From assembly GCF_026210795.1 (NCBI RefSeq), contig NC_089457.1:1736001-1800000 (forward strand): a stretch of 64,000 nucleotides of DNA, in the 5' to 3' direction. The notes under the pieces are model-generated. The model searched no databases. It saw only the letters and a program-made list of their open reading frames with translations, and was not told where the DNA came from. This DNA comes from Rhizophagus irregularis (Eukaryota > Glomeromycota > Glomeromycetes > Glomerales > Glomeraceae). A program made the position numbers and the translations under genes. This document shows, piece after piece, positions 42,028 to 52,142 of the stretch. How positions within the stretch are numbered: position 1 is the stretch's first letter; every line of letters starts with the position of its first letter.

Positions 42028-43443
42028 ATGGCTACAAAGCGTGGCGAGAAACGAAGAATTGACGATAATGAAAGATTTTCAAAACGTAGTACTGAGGGTA
42101 GCGAAGCTGAGAAGCGAGTGAGAATATCCGATGATAGTGTTGATGGTATATATGACATAATATGTATCATATTCTTTATAAAAGAAATTATATAATATAT
42201 AGTTAAATTATATTTTATTGTTAAAGTTAATAAAAAAACAATAGAAAAACTATTAAGAACCAATTCGCAGATAATTTCTAAGCTTGAAGTTCTTATCACC
42301 GGACAAAAAAATCTCGAAACCCCTCTCGAGCATAGAAAAAAAGCTCAACGATAATAACAAAAATAATAATAATACAATAGATCTGGAGTATGTAAAGGTA
42401 ATAAAGATGAATATTATTTAATGTAAACCTGAAATGCTAACCTCGTTTGATTAGGAGCTCGTTAAGAAGGTGTCGAAAATTTTATTTGAAAATTTTGTTT
42501 ATCCTTCGCAAGGACGAGCATAAACTCGCTACCGAAAAATATTTAAAAGACGAAAATCCGGAATTTATGCGCCAGTTCAAAAAAAATCAATGGATTATTT
42601 TTTTCGAAAAAAAATTGCCCCGACTGTAAGTTAAAGCAATTATGAATTTTATTAAATTTCATACTAACATTTTTTTTTAATAGTTAGTACAACAACATAG
42701 AAGCATACGAGGGACGTTCACGTCTAGAGTTAAAGACGTTATGTATTCTGTTTTCGAAGCGACTGGGCATAAATTACCGTCTATTAACACTCAGGCTAGT
42801 CCGTCAAAGATTCAGGAATGGAAGAGTAAGGCGGAGGTGAAAAGATGTTACAACAACCTATTTAAAAAGGTTAAAGATGGGCAACCTACGACATATATGT
42901 CGCTGATAATTGATAAGTTGCGAAAAGAAAATAAAAATCCCTCAAAAACACAAATAGCGTATGCGATTAGCATATGTGAAACGTACTTAAATCCTAATAA
43001 TCAAAACATTCAAATGAGCAAAAGTATAATGAAGTCGAAGATAATCAACAACTTAGTAAGTTTTTAATTTACAATTTGCAAAATGTGAATTATTTGAATT
43101 ACAGTTTATTTATTTATTTATTGATTTTTAGCAAAAGTTGGAAAATAGGGATAAATTTACACATTCGGACGATGATTCTCATGATGGTAATGATGTAGAC
43201 GATGGTGGTGATAGAGCAGCTGACGATAGAGCAGGTGCGGCTGATAATGGTGTGACTAACGATGGTAGGCCTAACGATGGTGCGGCTAACGATGATGCGG
43301 CCAACGATGGTGCGGCCAACGATGGTGCGGCCAATGATGGCATAGCTGACGATGATATACTTTCTATTGACTCTTATAACACGGAGGAGGAAGGTCGGTA
43401 TGTAAATAGTTTATTAGAGAATTATGGGTTGCATAAAAAATAA
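42028..43443 (+). CDS. Accessory gene of the Plavaka element, unknown function (frameshifts)
   Basis: Five exons are likely: 42028-42145, 42227-42397, 42455-42625, 42685-43055, 43132-43443, all with GT-AG borders. The product starts MATKRGEKRRIDDNERFSKR (basic, probably nuclear). A helical stretch SQIISKLEVLI follows, then a conserved-looking block in exons 3-4 (LATEKYLKDENPEFMRQFKK, KVKDGQPTTYMSLIIDKLRK). It ends in an acidic tail with repeats of NDGAA. An apparent frameshift in exon 2 (the A7 run near 42310) and another in exon 3 (near 42515) interrupt it. I do not recognise the family. Pairing with a transposase suggests a role in its movement or expression. Confidence 0.65.
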
Positions 43444-43716
43444 ATATTATTTTTTATATATATCACACGTAATAGCATTTTTTTTACCATAATTAATATA
43501 GTTTTAATAAATAAAATGGTTATTAATTCTTAACAACACGGGTGTGACATAAATAAATCGTGGCTGAAATTTGTGTTCAATTTGTGTTCAATTTGTGTTG
43601 ATAATTCTGGTAAAAATTTGTTAATTTTGGCCAAATTTCGTTAAATTTGTTAAATTTGTGTTGAATTTGTGTTGATAATTTTTAATTTATCACGAGGGGA
43701 TAATATTTAGTAATTG

Positions 43717-44620
43717 TGCATATACAATTTCTGTGATTTTTTAAAATGCGGATTTCCGTAATTTTACGATATCGTATTTTCTGGCCAATCAAAATTAGGC
43801 TGATCCTTGCATGTGATTTAATCATTTAATCATTTAATCATGCACGCGTTTTTGTCTTATTTATTTTTGTTTCTTATTTCTTTATTCTTTTGTTCAATAT
43901 TTTTAATTTTTTTGTCTCTTCTTTCTATTTATATTTCTTTAATTATATACAATATATTTACATATATTTCATAATTTATTGCTTTGCAGGTATAGAAATA
44001 TTTGTTTATTAATACTAATTATTTTCATTTTTTTTTACCTCTTTGTTATTTTGTATCGTAATACTAACAATAATATCCATGTTTCCTTTATTCCTTTTTA
44101 CTTGTACTTTAATACTAACGATACTAACAATACTAACAACATGTTTATTTTTTCCTTTCTCTTTATTTCTTTATTCTTTTGTTCAATTACTTTGCAGGTA
44201 TAGAAATATTTATTTATTAATACTAATTATTTTAATATTAACGCGTTTTTTTTTTACCTCTTTGTTACTTTATGTCGTAATACTAACAATACTATCTACG
44301 TTTCCTTTATTTCTTTTTACTTGTACTTTAATACTAACGATAATATCCATGTTTCTTTTACTCCTTTTACTGTTTCTTTAACTCTTTTTACCTTAATACT
44401 AACAATAATAACAATATTTCTTTTATCTTTATATCTAATACTAACGTTACTATAGCTGTTTCTCTTCTTTTTACGTCTAATAATATTGTTACTCTACTCT
44501 TTCTTTTTTTACTTTTATGTATTCTGTATATATTAATAAATACTTGTAATTTTTTATGATTATATCTAATAAAACATACATTATATAAACTTATAGTACA
44601 GAAAATGAAGTATTATTTAT
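43717..44620. repeat. Imperfect repeats in the right arm of the TIR element
   Basis: A unit of about 200 bp beginning TTTGCAGGTATAGAAATATTT and containing AATACTAACAATAATATCCATGTTTCC is present twice (about 43983 and 44190), with further partial copies to 44470. No gene is seen. Confidence 0.5.
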
Positions 44621-45060
44621 CGAAATATTTTGAAATATTACGAAATATTAAGTTGTGTAAAATCACAGAATATTACGAATCGTCAAATTATGGAATATTA
44701 CGCATCATAGAATTTCGAAATATTTTAAAAAGTTGCGAAGTATTACGCAGTAAAATTACGGAATATTACGAATCGTAAAATTACGAAGCCTTGCATACAG
44801 TAATATTTCGAAATATTTTAAAAAGTTACAAAATATTACGCTTACGCAAACTTGCGGCGGGTCTGAAAACTTACGAAATATTATGTAAAATTACGAAATA
44901 TTGCGAACCGCAAAATTACGGAATATTACAAATCGTAAAATTACGAAGCTTTGCATATCGTAATATTTCGAAATATTTTAAAAAGTTACAAAATATTACG
45001 CTTACGCAAACTTGCGGCGGGTCTGGAAGCTTATGAAATATTATGATGTGTAAACTTGCG
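44620..45060. repeat. Right subterminal array of the TIR element
   Basis: Repeated TACGAAATATTACG / CGTAAAATTACGGAATATTACG words include two longer copies of TTACGCTTACGCAAACTTGC GGCGGG (about 44837 and 44997). They are inverse to the left array at 35430-36090 but more diverged. Confidence 0.65.
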
Positions 45061-45092
45061 CAACTTTTCGCACTATATAATTTCCTGATGTA

Positions 45093-45187
45093 CTATTCGT
45101 CTGTATAGGTTGCTGAGCTATCGAAAAGCTCATCGAAGCAGCTGAAGTGCTACTTTCTAAAGGTTGGGTAAATTCTACCCCTTCCAT
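45093..45187 (-). pseudogene. LINE ORF1, N-terminal start
   Basis: The ATG at 45187 opens MEGVEFTQPLESSTSAASMS..., which continues in frame across the excised TIR element to the segment ending at 35413. It has no upstream in-frame continuation. The 5' UTR would be about 130 bp. Confidence 0.7.
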
Positions 45188-45316
45188 ATTACTCTTCCCA
45201 AATTCTATAATAAAAAAACAATATTTTCTATGACTTAAACGATAATAAACGTAAAATTTTTCTTTAAACTACTAGTGTGAAATTTGTGACTGAACGATCA
45301 GTGAAAAGAGTTTTTA

Positions 45317-46360
45317 CTTAAAGATTCCTTGCCTATATTTCTTCACTATTTCCACTACTTCATTTTTGCCAACTCTCAGTTCTGTATTAATTTCTTTATT
45401 GAATTTCTTTTATTTACAATACTTCCTCTTCTTTATATATCAGTCAAATCTCCTAACACAGGTTAAAATGTGAAAAATCAGGCATCAATTAGTCACCAAT
45501 CGGTTACCAATCAGATACCTGATTGGTGACCGATTGGTGACTGATTTTTCACTTTTTGACCTGTGTAATTGTGTGATTGAATTTTTTTCTTTAGAAATTA
45601 TGTTGTTGAAACTTTTTTCTATTGTGAAATAATCCAAGTTCCTTTCAGCTCTTCGTTATTTAAACCTTTTTCAATCAGATTTCCTAACATCTCTTCATGT
45701 TTATAATACGCATAAAAAAACCTTTTACCTTCAATATATATCATTTAAATCCATCAACTCCTTTTCCAATAAATTCTTTTATTCATCCTTTAGGCCACAT
45801 ATTTGTACCTTTTACGGATATCAAATAATTTCATAGATTCTGAAAATCATCAGAAAAATATAATATTGCTTCACATCACTTCTATAGTTCCATCTGATTT
45901 TTCTTCGAATAAATTTCTGCCTTTACCAATTTTGTGCCAAAATTTAACTGAAATTTTTTTATCAGCCCTAAGCTTTTTAAACCGGATATAATCTTCTCAT
46001 TCTTCCATCTAGCCGAAAAATCAAAATAAAAAAAATGTTCATCTGATAAAGATTTTCATTAACTTCTTCAATATGATAAATATGATGTCATTCTTTTTAA
46101 TCGTACTTTTCTTTTTTTGCAAGCTCATATTGTTCGTATGCTGCGCCAAACAAAGCAAATCCAAATTTTGTCTTCCTATCATTGTAATGCCTTTATTATA
46201 AAGATTATAACTTATAAGCAACTTTTTAGAAACTTCTACTGATTCATCGTTTAACCTTGATATCTTAGTAATATTTCTTTTGAAAAATTTTTTTGGAAGT
46301 GTTAGTTTTTTTTGTTTGGATACATAATCAGTAACTGTGACTACAGTCATATGACTTGTT
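45317..46360 (-). pseudogene. Decayed coding sequence of unknown type
   Basis: Fragments on the minus strand still read as protein: an open piece at 46039-46350 (VTDYVSKQKKLTLPKKFFKR ... GRQNLDLLCLAQHTNNMSL), then DYIRFKKLRADKKISVKFWH and KGRNLFEEKSDGTI at about 45890-46000. Stops and shifts separate them. No family is recognised. A 111-bp hairpin sequence interrupts the region on the left. Confidence 0.4.
45456..45566. repeat. 111-bp near-palindrome (hairpin MITE)
   Basis: The arms ACACAGGT..GTGAAAAATCAG..TCACCAATCGGT.ACCAATCAG and their inverse are separated by only four bases (ATAC). A similar phrase, AATCAGGTAGCCTATTGGTCACC, occurs at 5370-5391 beside the hAT element. The termini are TAACACAGGT/ACCTGTGTAA. 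Confidence 0.75.
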
Positions 46361-46499
46361 AAATGATTAACTGATAATCTATTTTTTTAAAAAAAAAGGT
46401 TTTAAAAAAAATAATTTTTTTTTTAGTTTAATTTCCAGGTCAGAACTCGCTTAGAGCTGATAATAAGATATTTTTTTATTTTTTCCTTTATTTTAGAAA

Positions 46500-47640
46500 T
46501 GAAATTAATTAGGAACGTTTTTTCAGATAGAGATTTCTAGGCTAAAGGTAATGAAGTATGTAGTCATTGTGATGTGAATGGTGTTAGAAATTCCACTAAT
46601 ACTATTTCTTTATCTTTTTTAGGTTTTTAGGCAATTTTTAAACAGCTCTTAGACAAACGGCATGTAATGGAGTATATATGTTATGCCTCAGATTGATTCT
46701 TGCCTCAGATTAAAACTACCAATAGGATGTGACGAATTATGTATATACACTGATACACATGATGATCTACATAGTAAAATTACCATATATGTAATACACG
46801 TGATTTGGTGTTGATCTCACGCAACATGAGTTTTAATCTGAGGCAAGAATCAATCTGAAGCACAACATATATATATATATAGTTGAGTGTGGTATTGCTA
46901 ATGGTGTTATAAAAAATAATAACTAATGCCACTATTTTTTATTTTTAGGATTCTTGATAGTTCTTAGATAATCCTTCGTGGTAGATCTTTTGGTTGGGTA
47001 TTAATGGCGTTATTAAACTATATAATAATGCCTTTTTTATTTTTTTTTAGGTTTTAAGTCAGACGATTATTTGCAATAAGTTTCTTTGGGTGATTATATG
47101 GTGGTGTTAATAGCAATATTAACACCTTTTACTTCTTTCTTTTTTTGATTTTTAGATGATTCTTTGATAACTGTTTATGGTAAGTCTTTCGGGTGGGTGT
47201 TAGTACAGTAGTACTATTAAACTATAATAACACCTTTTTTTTGTTTTTAGGTTTTAAAATAGTTTCTGAATGTCTCCTTGCGGTATGTTTCTTTGAGTAG
47301 TTATGTGGTGATATTAATGGCATATTAAATCCATTTGTTTTTTTTTCAGTAAGTTTCTGAATGGTTTTTATGGATAAAAAACACAGATTTCTGTACTGGT
47401 AATAAGTTTCTTTTGGTTGGTATATAAATGTTAATAACGTTAGGATGCAGTACTAACATAATTTCTTCTATTTTTTAGGTTCTTGGACAATGCTTTGAAT
47501 GATTTTTGGATAAAACATTATGGTAGGTTCTTTTGTTAATGCAATAATAATGGTATTATTAAACAAAGCTAACATTTTTTTTTTATTTTTTTATGTTTCT
47601 TGGATTAAAACGTGTAATGTAGATCAGACATGATAGTAAT
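46500..47640. repeat. Imperfect tandem array of about 125-bp units with splice-like signals
   Basis: About eight units share the order: T-rich tract ending TTTTTAG, a 30-45-nt segment containing GTTTTNNA and GATNATT, GGTAAGTYTCTTT-like, GGTTGGGTRTTAATGG, and TATTAAACTATAATAA. Each therefore carries something like a splice acceptor and donor around a mini-exon. No continuous reading frame is found. A MITE interrupts the first units. Confidence 0.6.
46673..46880. mobile_element. MITE with 40-bp inverted ends
   Basis: The ends are TATGTTATGCCTCAGATTGA (continuing TTCTTGCCTCAGATTAAAAC) at the left and its inverse near 46830-46870 at the right, differing at a few positions. About 105 bp of non-coding sequence lies between. 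Flanking (TA)n makes the target copy unclear. Confidence 0.75.
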
Positions 47641-48069
47641 GTCAAGATCAACTAAGACGTGACATTTGATATTAGAATTTAAAAGTTGCTTGTTGAAATC
47701 GAACCAACTGGAACAATGTTCCAAACTATTAACAACATAATGTAAATAGATAGAATAGGATAAATTAATGAATAATTTAAATATAATAATAAAATAAATA
47801 TATTATATGTTAAATAAATAAATAAATAATAGTACATATAAATGAATAAATAATAAAAAGAAATCAGGTTTCGACATAGCAAATATACACCTGATATCAT
47901 AAATAGTTCGGTAAGGATTAAGAGAAATATCAGATTGCTGAAATTCTCCCGATATTCATATAACACTTACCGTTATGTTCTGACTTGAAAGTCATATGAC
48001 AAATCATTTGACCTGTAATTAGTACCTGATATATATTAGAAATATATCGGTGACATATTGGGTAATATA
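47641..48069. other. Intergenic, with a T-arm-like hairpin
   Basis: No ORF. On the minus strand GTTGGTTCGATTTCAAC (about 47693-47709) folds as a perfect tRNA T-arm with a B-box sequence and is soon followed by TTTT. No A box lies upstream. The right part has TATATCGG/CCTGATATAT repeats like those at 2768-3795. Confidence 0.35.
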
Positions 48070-49392
48070 CACTACTTGGAAAAAAGTAGGCGGACGTCAT
48101 ATTTTATTAATTACTCCAAGATGTACATAATAATTTGGGCTGAAATTTTATCACGTGATAGTTTATGGTATAAATAAACAATGACGTAATTGTTATTTCA
48201 TTTATAGACAACCATCAAATGTGATCGACAAATTAGGATTTTGTACTACTTCGCACCATGTATGATTTAACGGAAGCTGAACGCAACCAGATTATTGGTC
48301 TATTTAAAGGTGGCGCCACCAGACAAAAAATTATTAAAATGCTTGGCTTTTCTAGAACAGCAGTTTACCGAACTATTCAAATCTTTTGTGAAGGAAAAAG
48401 TCTTGAAACTCAGCCACGAAGTGGTCGTCCTAAACTTTTAAATTGCCAACACCAAAAAACATTAAAAAAAATTGTCAAAACAAATAATCGTCAATCAGCT
48501 GAACAAATAAAAAATAATTTTCAAGAGAAAACTGGACTACAAGTTACTACCAAGACTATAAGGAAAAATTTGCATGAACTTAATATTTTTTCACGTATTC
48601 CAGCATTCAAACCTCTTCTTAATGATAAACAAAGAGAAAATCGTTTAAACTGGTGTATTGAAAGGAAAGACTGGTCTGTTAGAAAATGGAAGTCAGTTAT
48701 TTGGAGCGATGAAAGCCGCTTTACTATATTTAAAAATGATGGTCCAGGTCGTGTTTGGAGAACCCCCGGAACAAGGTTTAATGTTAAAAACATGGTTCCT
48801 TCAATAAAACATGGTGGTGGAGGTATAATGATGTGGGGTTGTTTCTCCAGGAAAGGGGTTAGGGCCGCTAATAAAAATTAATGGTAAAATGAACCATCGT
48901 GACTATATACAAATACTCGAATCACATTTACTTCCATTTATTAATAATAATTATAATGGACGAGGTTATTTATTCCAAGATGATAACGCCCCTGTCCACA
49001 CCGCTAAAAATGTTAAAAAATGGATAGAAACAAAAAAGGTTAAAATTTTAGAAAATTGGCCGAGTCAGTCACCTGACTTAAATCCTATCGAGCACCTATG
49101 GTCAGAGCTGGAAAGGCGCATTAGAAAACGTCCCAATCCTGCAAAAAATGTGAGAGAATTGGAGTGTGCTTTACATGAAGAATGGAATCAAATTCCTAAT
49201 AATACATTAATTAATTTAATTGAAAGTATGCCACGCAGGGTTGAGGCGTGTATTAAGAATAATGGATGGCCAACTAAATATTAGTTTTGTATATGGTTTA
49301 ACTAATAAAATTTAAAATTTTGACCCCACTTATTATGTACGTTTTTGAGTAATTAATAAATATGGTGTCCGCCTACTTTTTTCCAAGTAGTG
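48070..49392 (+). mobile_element. Tc1/mariner element, 1323 bp
   Basis: Inverted ends of about 50 bp begin CACTACTTGGAAAAAAGTAG GCGGAC and are flanked by TA (48068-48069 and 49393-49394). It is inserted in the TATATCGG repeat tract. The single gene is a Tc1-type transposase with one frameshift. Confidence 0.95.
48258..49284 (+). pseudogene. Tc1-type transposase, single frameshift
   Basis: An N-terminal paired helix-turn-helix (IIGLFKGGATRQKIIKMLGF; SGRPKLL; TTKTIRKNLHEL) binds the ends. The catalytic residues are all present: D in IWSDESRF, D in FQDDNAPVHTA and E in DLNPIEHLW. I count 35 residues between the second D and E, one more than classic Tc1. One extra base near 48859 shifts the frame at CFSRKGV; the other frame continues GPLIKINGKMNHRD to the stop at 49284. 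Otherwise complete at about 340 residues, so it was active recently. Confidence 0.92.
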
Positions 49393-49394
49393 TA

Positions 49395-50772
49395 TATCTG
49401 ATTATATAGGCGCCCGAAATATACCAGTATATATCGGTGACATATTGAGTACCCAATGTTATACCTGATATATGTAAATGTCTGATATATATCTGATTAG
49501 TCACTGATATATAGGTACCTGATATATACCCGATAGCATAGATTTTGACTAGTGCAAGTACCATTAACGCTATCAAAAAAGAATAAAATTCAATTTTTCC
49601 TATTTAACTACGTACTATGGATAACAAATCTACTTTACAAAGACCTCCAGGAACTTTTTAGTGTCGTGCAGTCCAGCTGATGGGAAACTTTTTAGTGTCG
49701 TACAATCCCTGAAGAGACACTTACCTCATTGCGAACGATCCCAAATGGAGGACATCCACCTCATTGCGAATAATCCTTTGACCTAAAATCTATCTAGATA
49801 AGTCGATCCAATGATAGTCCAATATATATGTGACCACCATGATCGGCATACTACAAAAATTGTGGTACCCAACCTATCACTCCTTATCACTTGAGTGATC
49901 ATCGATTTTGAAAATTAGTAACACCAAGCCACCATGATGATCAAATTTTCTAGTATCCCCCCACCTCCAAAGAAAATAAGGTTACACTGAAAAAAGTGAT
50001 CAAGAAAACCAAAAAGCAAAAAATAAAGACATAAACCTCAGGAAAACTCGAAGTGCAATGAGAAAAACTTGAGTAAAAAATACCAAACATATACCTCAAC
50101 TCTGTCTCCTTATTTTAGAAGACAAACTCTCCTGTTAACAACATAACATCAACTAGCAAGAAATACATTAGTCAAGAGCTCCTTCTAAGAAATAATAGTC
50201 TGGCTTACGAACCACTTGGCCAGTTAGACTTTAAAGGCGTAGGAACCAAGATGCACTACTTTTTAACTTTTCAGAAAGCTCAGGGGAACGTTCATATAGA
50301 ACTGCCATCTTACGTTATTGTTAGTAATTCCAAGACTCATGATAACAGTTCTAACTTAATATAAGTCGTAAGGAGTTCAAGTGAAACTAAAGACCTCGGT
50401 AATAACTTCATATAACATCAAAAAGTCCTTTTACTATCACTCAAGGCAAAAAATCCTCATATTTTTCATCCATGTCTTCTTGGAAAAAAATGGGCAGAGC
50501 CCAACAGGAAAGAAAGTACGATGATCCTCTAAGTTACACTTTTAGTAAATTGACCCATTTTTTGTAAATATTTCAGCATCCAGTGGTCCGATTTTAATGA
50601 ACTTTTTTTTAAATTGTAGAGCTAAATGAGGGCTACAAAATAAAAAAATGTTCTTTAAAATTAAATCACTAGATGCTGAGATACTTATAAAATACGATTT
50701 TTTGAGTTTTAGCAAAAAGTAGTGTTTTTGGGCAAAAGTCAGTTATGACTTATTTTAGAGATGTCCGGGGTT
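49395..50772. other. Non-coding region with a repeat tract and an inverted repeat
   Basis: Positions 49395-49556 are TATATCGG/CCTGATATAT repeats ending GATAGCATAGATTTTGACTA. Positions 49620-50500 are less AT-rich and contain a repeated AACTTTTTAGTGTCGTRCARTCC (about 49651 and 49684) and CCTCATTGCGAAYRATCC (about 49724 and 49760), but no ORF. Arms GTAAATATTTCAGCATCCAG (50564) and its inverse (50666-50690) form an inverted repeat. Confidence 0.45.
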
Positions 50773-51090
50773 CTATTCACATAATATCTTATTAAATCTT
50801 TCTATCAATCTATTAGTTTTTGGATGATAAGGTGTTGAAAAATTATATTTAACTTTAAATTTTTCTATTAATGATTTTACTAATTTATTATTAAAATGAC
50901 TTCCTCTATCACTCAATATTTTCTTCAGACATTCATGTCTATATATTATATCTTCATAAATAAATTTTGCAATTTCCTTAGAATTAGCTGTTTCTAATGC
51001 TTTGGCTTCTAGCCATTTAGTAAAATAATTCATTGCTGTAACTATGTATTTATTATTCTTTTTGTTACAGTTACTTGTAGTCAAACTCCT
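50773..51090 (-). pseudogene. Gypsy integrase fragment
   Basis: About 100 residues match the core of the integrase at 22689 (KYIVTAMNYFTKWLEA, ILSDRGSHFNNKLV, STPYHPKTNRLIERFN), with the second D and the E still present. It is cut on both sides: on the left by unrelated repeat DNA, on the right by direct fusion to leader-like sequence. Confidence 0.85.
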
Positions 51091-51189
51091 CTAGCCATAA
51101 GAAATCTAACACAATTAACATACTTTAAACAACTATTCATCTATTTACTATATATTTCAGACACTAAGTCAATTTATTCCAATTACCTC

Positions 51190-51413
51190 ATACCTAAGTT
51201 CAGATTCTCAGGAATACCACATAGGTAAAATACCACACAGGTAACATACCATATAGGTAACATACCACATAGGTAAAAATACCATACAGGTAACATATCA
51301 CACAGGTAAAAATACCATATAGGTAACATATCACACAGGTACTCAACTATATGAGGATAGTTGGAATGATGACACAAAATCAATCATTTTCTTTCTTAGA
51401 GCATTCACCAAAC
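51190..51413 (-). repeat. Gypsy leader relic with an expanded minisatellite
   Basis: The sequence matches the leader next to the 5' LTR of the intact Gypsy (AGATYCTCWAGGAATACCACA, CAACTATATGAGGATAGT, then ACCAAAYTGT). A phrase present once there (ACCACACAGGTA) is expanded here into about nine copies of ATACCAYAYAGGTAA. Confidence 0.65.
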
Positions 51414-52142
51414 TGTTATCGATGTCTGCCACCCATTGATAAACAAGGTATTTGCTTTTATAGATATTCTCAATGAAACGTTAATTTATTCTTGCTTGGT
51501 TTAGATTTTTATATTTATGTACTTAACTTTAAAACTGCAATAGTTCTCGTTACATAAGTTTATCTTTATTTTAACTCCTCATTTATAAATTATAAACATT
51601 AATTAAAACTTAGGTAAACCTTAAGTATATTTAAAATAACTTTTAATAATTAATATTTTATTAAGTCTGAAGACTGAGTTGTTCAAAACTGAGTAAAACT
51701 AAGTCTAAAACTCAGCCTTTAAATATAAATTTACATTTTATTAAAAGTACCCTAAAATTATAAAAGTACCCTAAAAATAATCTATAATCTAATATTCTGT
51801 AATCTAATATTCTGCTCAAGAATAGTCTTATAAACTATTATAAAGAAAATATTCCAAACGAATCTATCTTTTATGATTAATAATTACTCCTCCTAATTAT
51901 TCCTATTAATAAACTTGATAAACTAATTATTATATCAGAATTGATTGACTCCTTAATTAATAATTTACCTGATCTTCATTAATCATTCAATAAATATTAC
52001 ATCATGTAGATCATTCTATTTCTCAAATGTTTATCCTTTCAGCTAATTATTTATCTAATCACGTGGCTTTCTATTATGTGATCTTTTGTTTGGTATATTA
52101 TTCCTTCATATTACGTGATCATTCTTATATCTATAGTTATAA
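51414..52142 (-). repeat. Diverged Gypsy LTR
   Basis: It begins TGTTATCGATGTCTGCCACC, matching the LTR start TGTCACCCACGTCTGCCACC, and later shares CTTGGTTTAGATTTTT and AACTTTTAATAATTAATATTT. The end near 52142 is approximate. Together with the integrase and leader fragments it is a deletion relic of an element related to the one at 21972. Confidence 0.6.

Larger units (their letters stand above)
37654..43716. mobile_element. Plavaka-type (CACTA-like) DNA transposon with about 200-bp TIRs
   Basis: Long inverted repeats at 37654-37858 and about 43528-43716 begin CAATTACTAAATAT and include AACACAAATTGAACACAAATT and CACACCCGTGTTGTTA. A 2-bp TG on each side may be the target copy. Inside are a seven-exon transposase on the minus strand and an accessory gene on the plus strand, divergent from a 1.1 kb central region. 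It sits inside the TIR element at 35414. Confidence 0.8.
35414..45090. mobile_element. TIR DNA element (9.7 kb with its own insert) carrying a Myb/SANT gene
   Basis: The inverted ends are CATCAGGAAATTTTATAGTGCG at the left and the inverse of CATCAGGAAATTATATAGTGCG at the right, extending with a few changes to about 35 bp. The duplication is TA. Without the inner element at 37654-43716 it is about 3.6 kb. It carries a Myb/SANT-like gene (36462-37083) but no recognisable transposase of its own. Tandem arrays of CGTAATATTACG-type repeats lie at both ends, inverse to each other. Myb/SANT proteins accompany PIF/Harbinger transposases, but those make 3-bp TWA duplications, so the class is unsettled. 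Confidence 0.8.
15162..45316 (-). mobile_element. LINE (non-LTR retrotransposon), twice interrupted
   Basis: A single minus-strand LINE is spread over this span because two elements sit inside ORF1: Gypsy at 21972-34823 and a TIR element at 35414-45090. Removing both leaves about 7.6 kb. The 3' end is a poly-A tail, seen as T18 at 15162-15179. ORF1 starts at 45187 and ORF2 ends at 15445. The 5' boundary is uncertain. A diverged direct repeat, CTTAAGATTTTTTGCCTAT (about 15143-15161) versus CTTAAAGATTCCTTGCCTAT (about 45318-45337), may be the target duplication and sets the outer limit given here. RNase H after RT and a C-terminal zinc motif resemble the I/Tad group. Confidence 0.85.

Noticed and set aside
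43138-43443. Separate gene encoding the NDGAA-repeat ORF
   Set aside because: It is better explained as the last exon of the accessory gene starting at 42028, with an acceptor at 43130.
47679-47966. 95-residue minus-strand ORF rich in Leu/Tyr/Ile
   Set aside because: Composition is that of AT-rich non-coding sequence; it looks membrane-like only because T-rich codons give hydrophobic residues.
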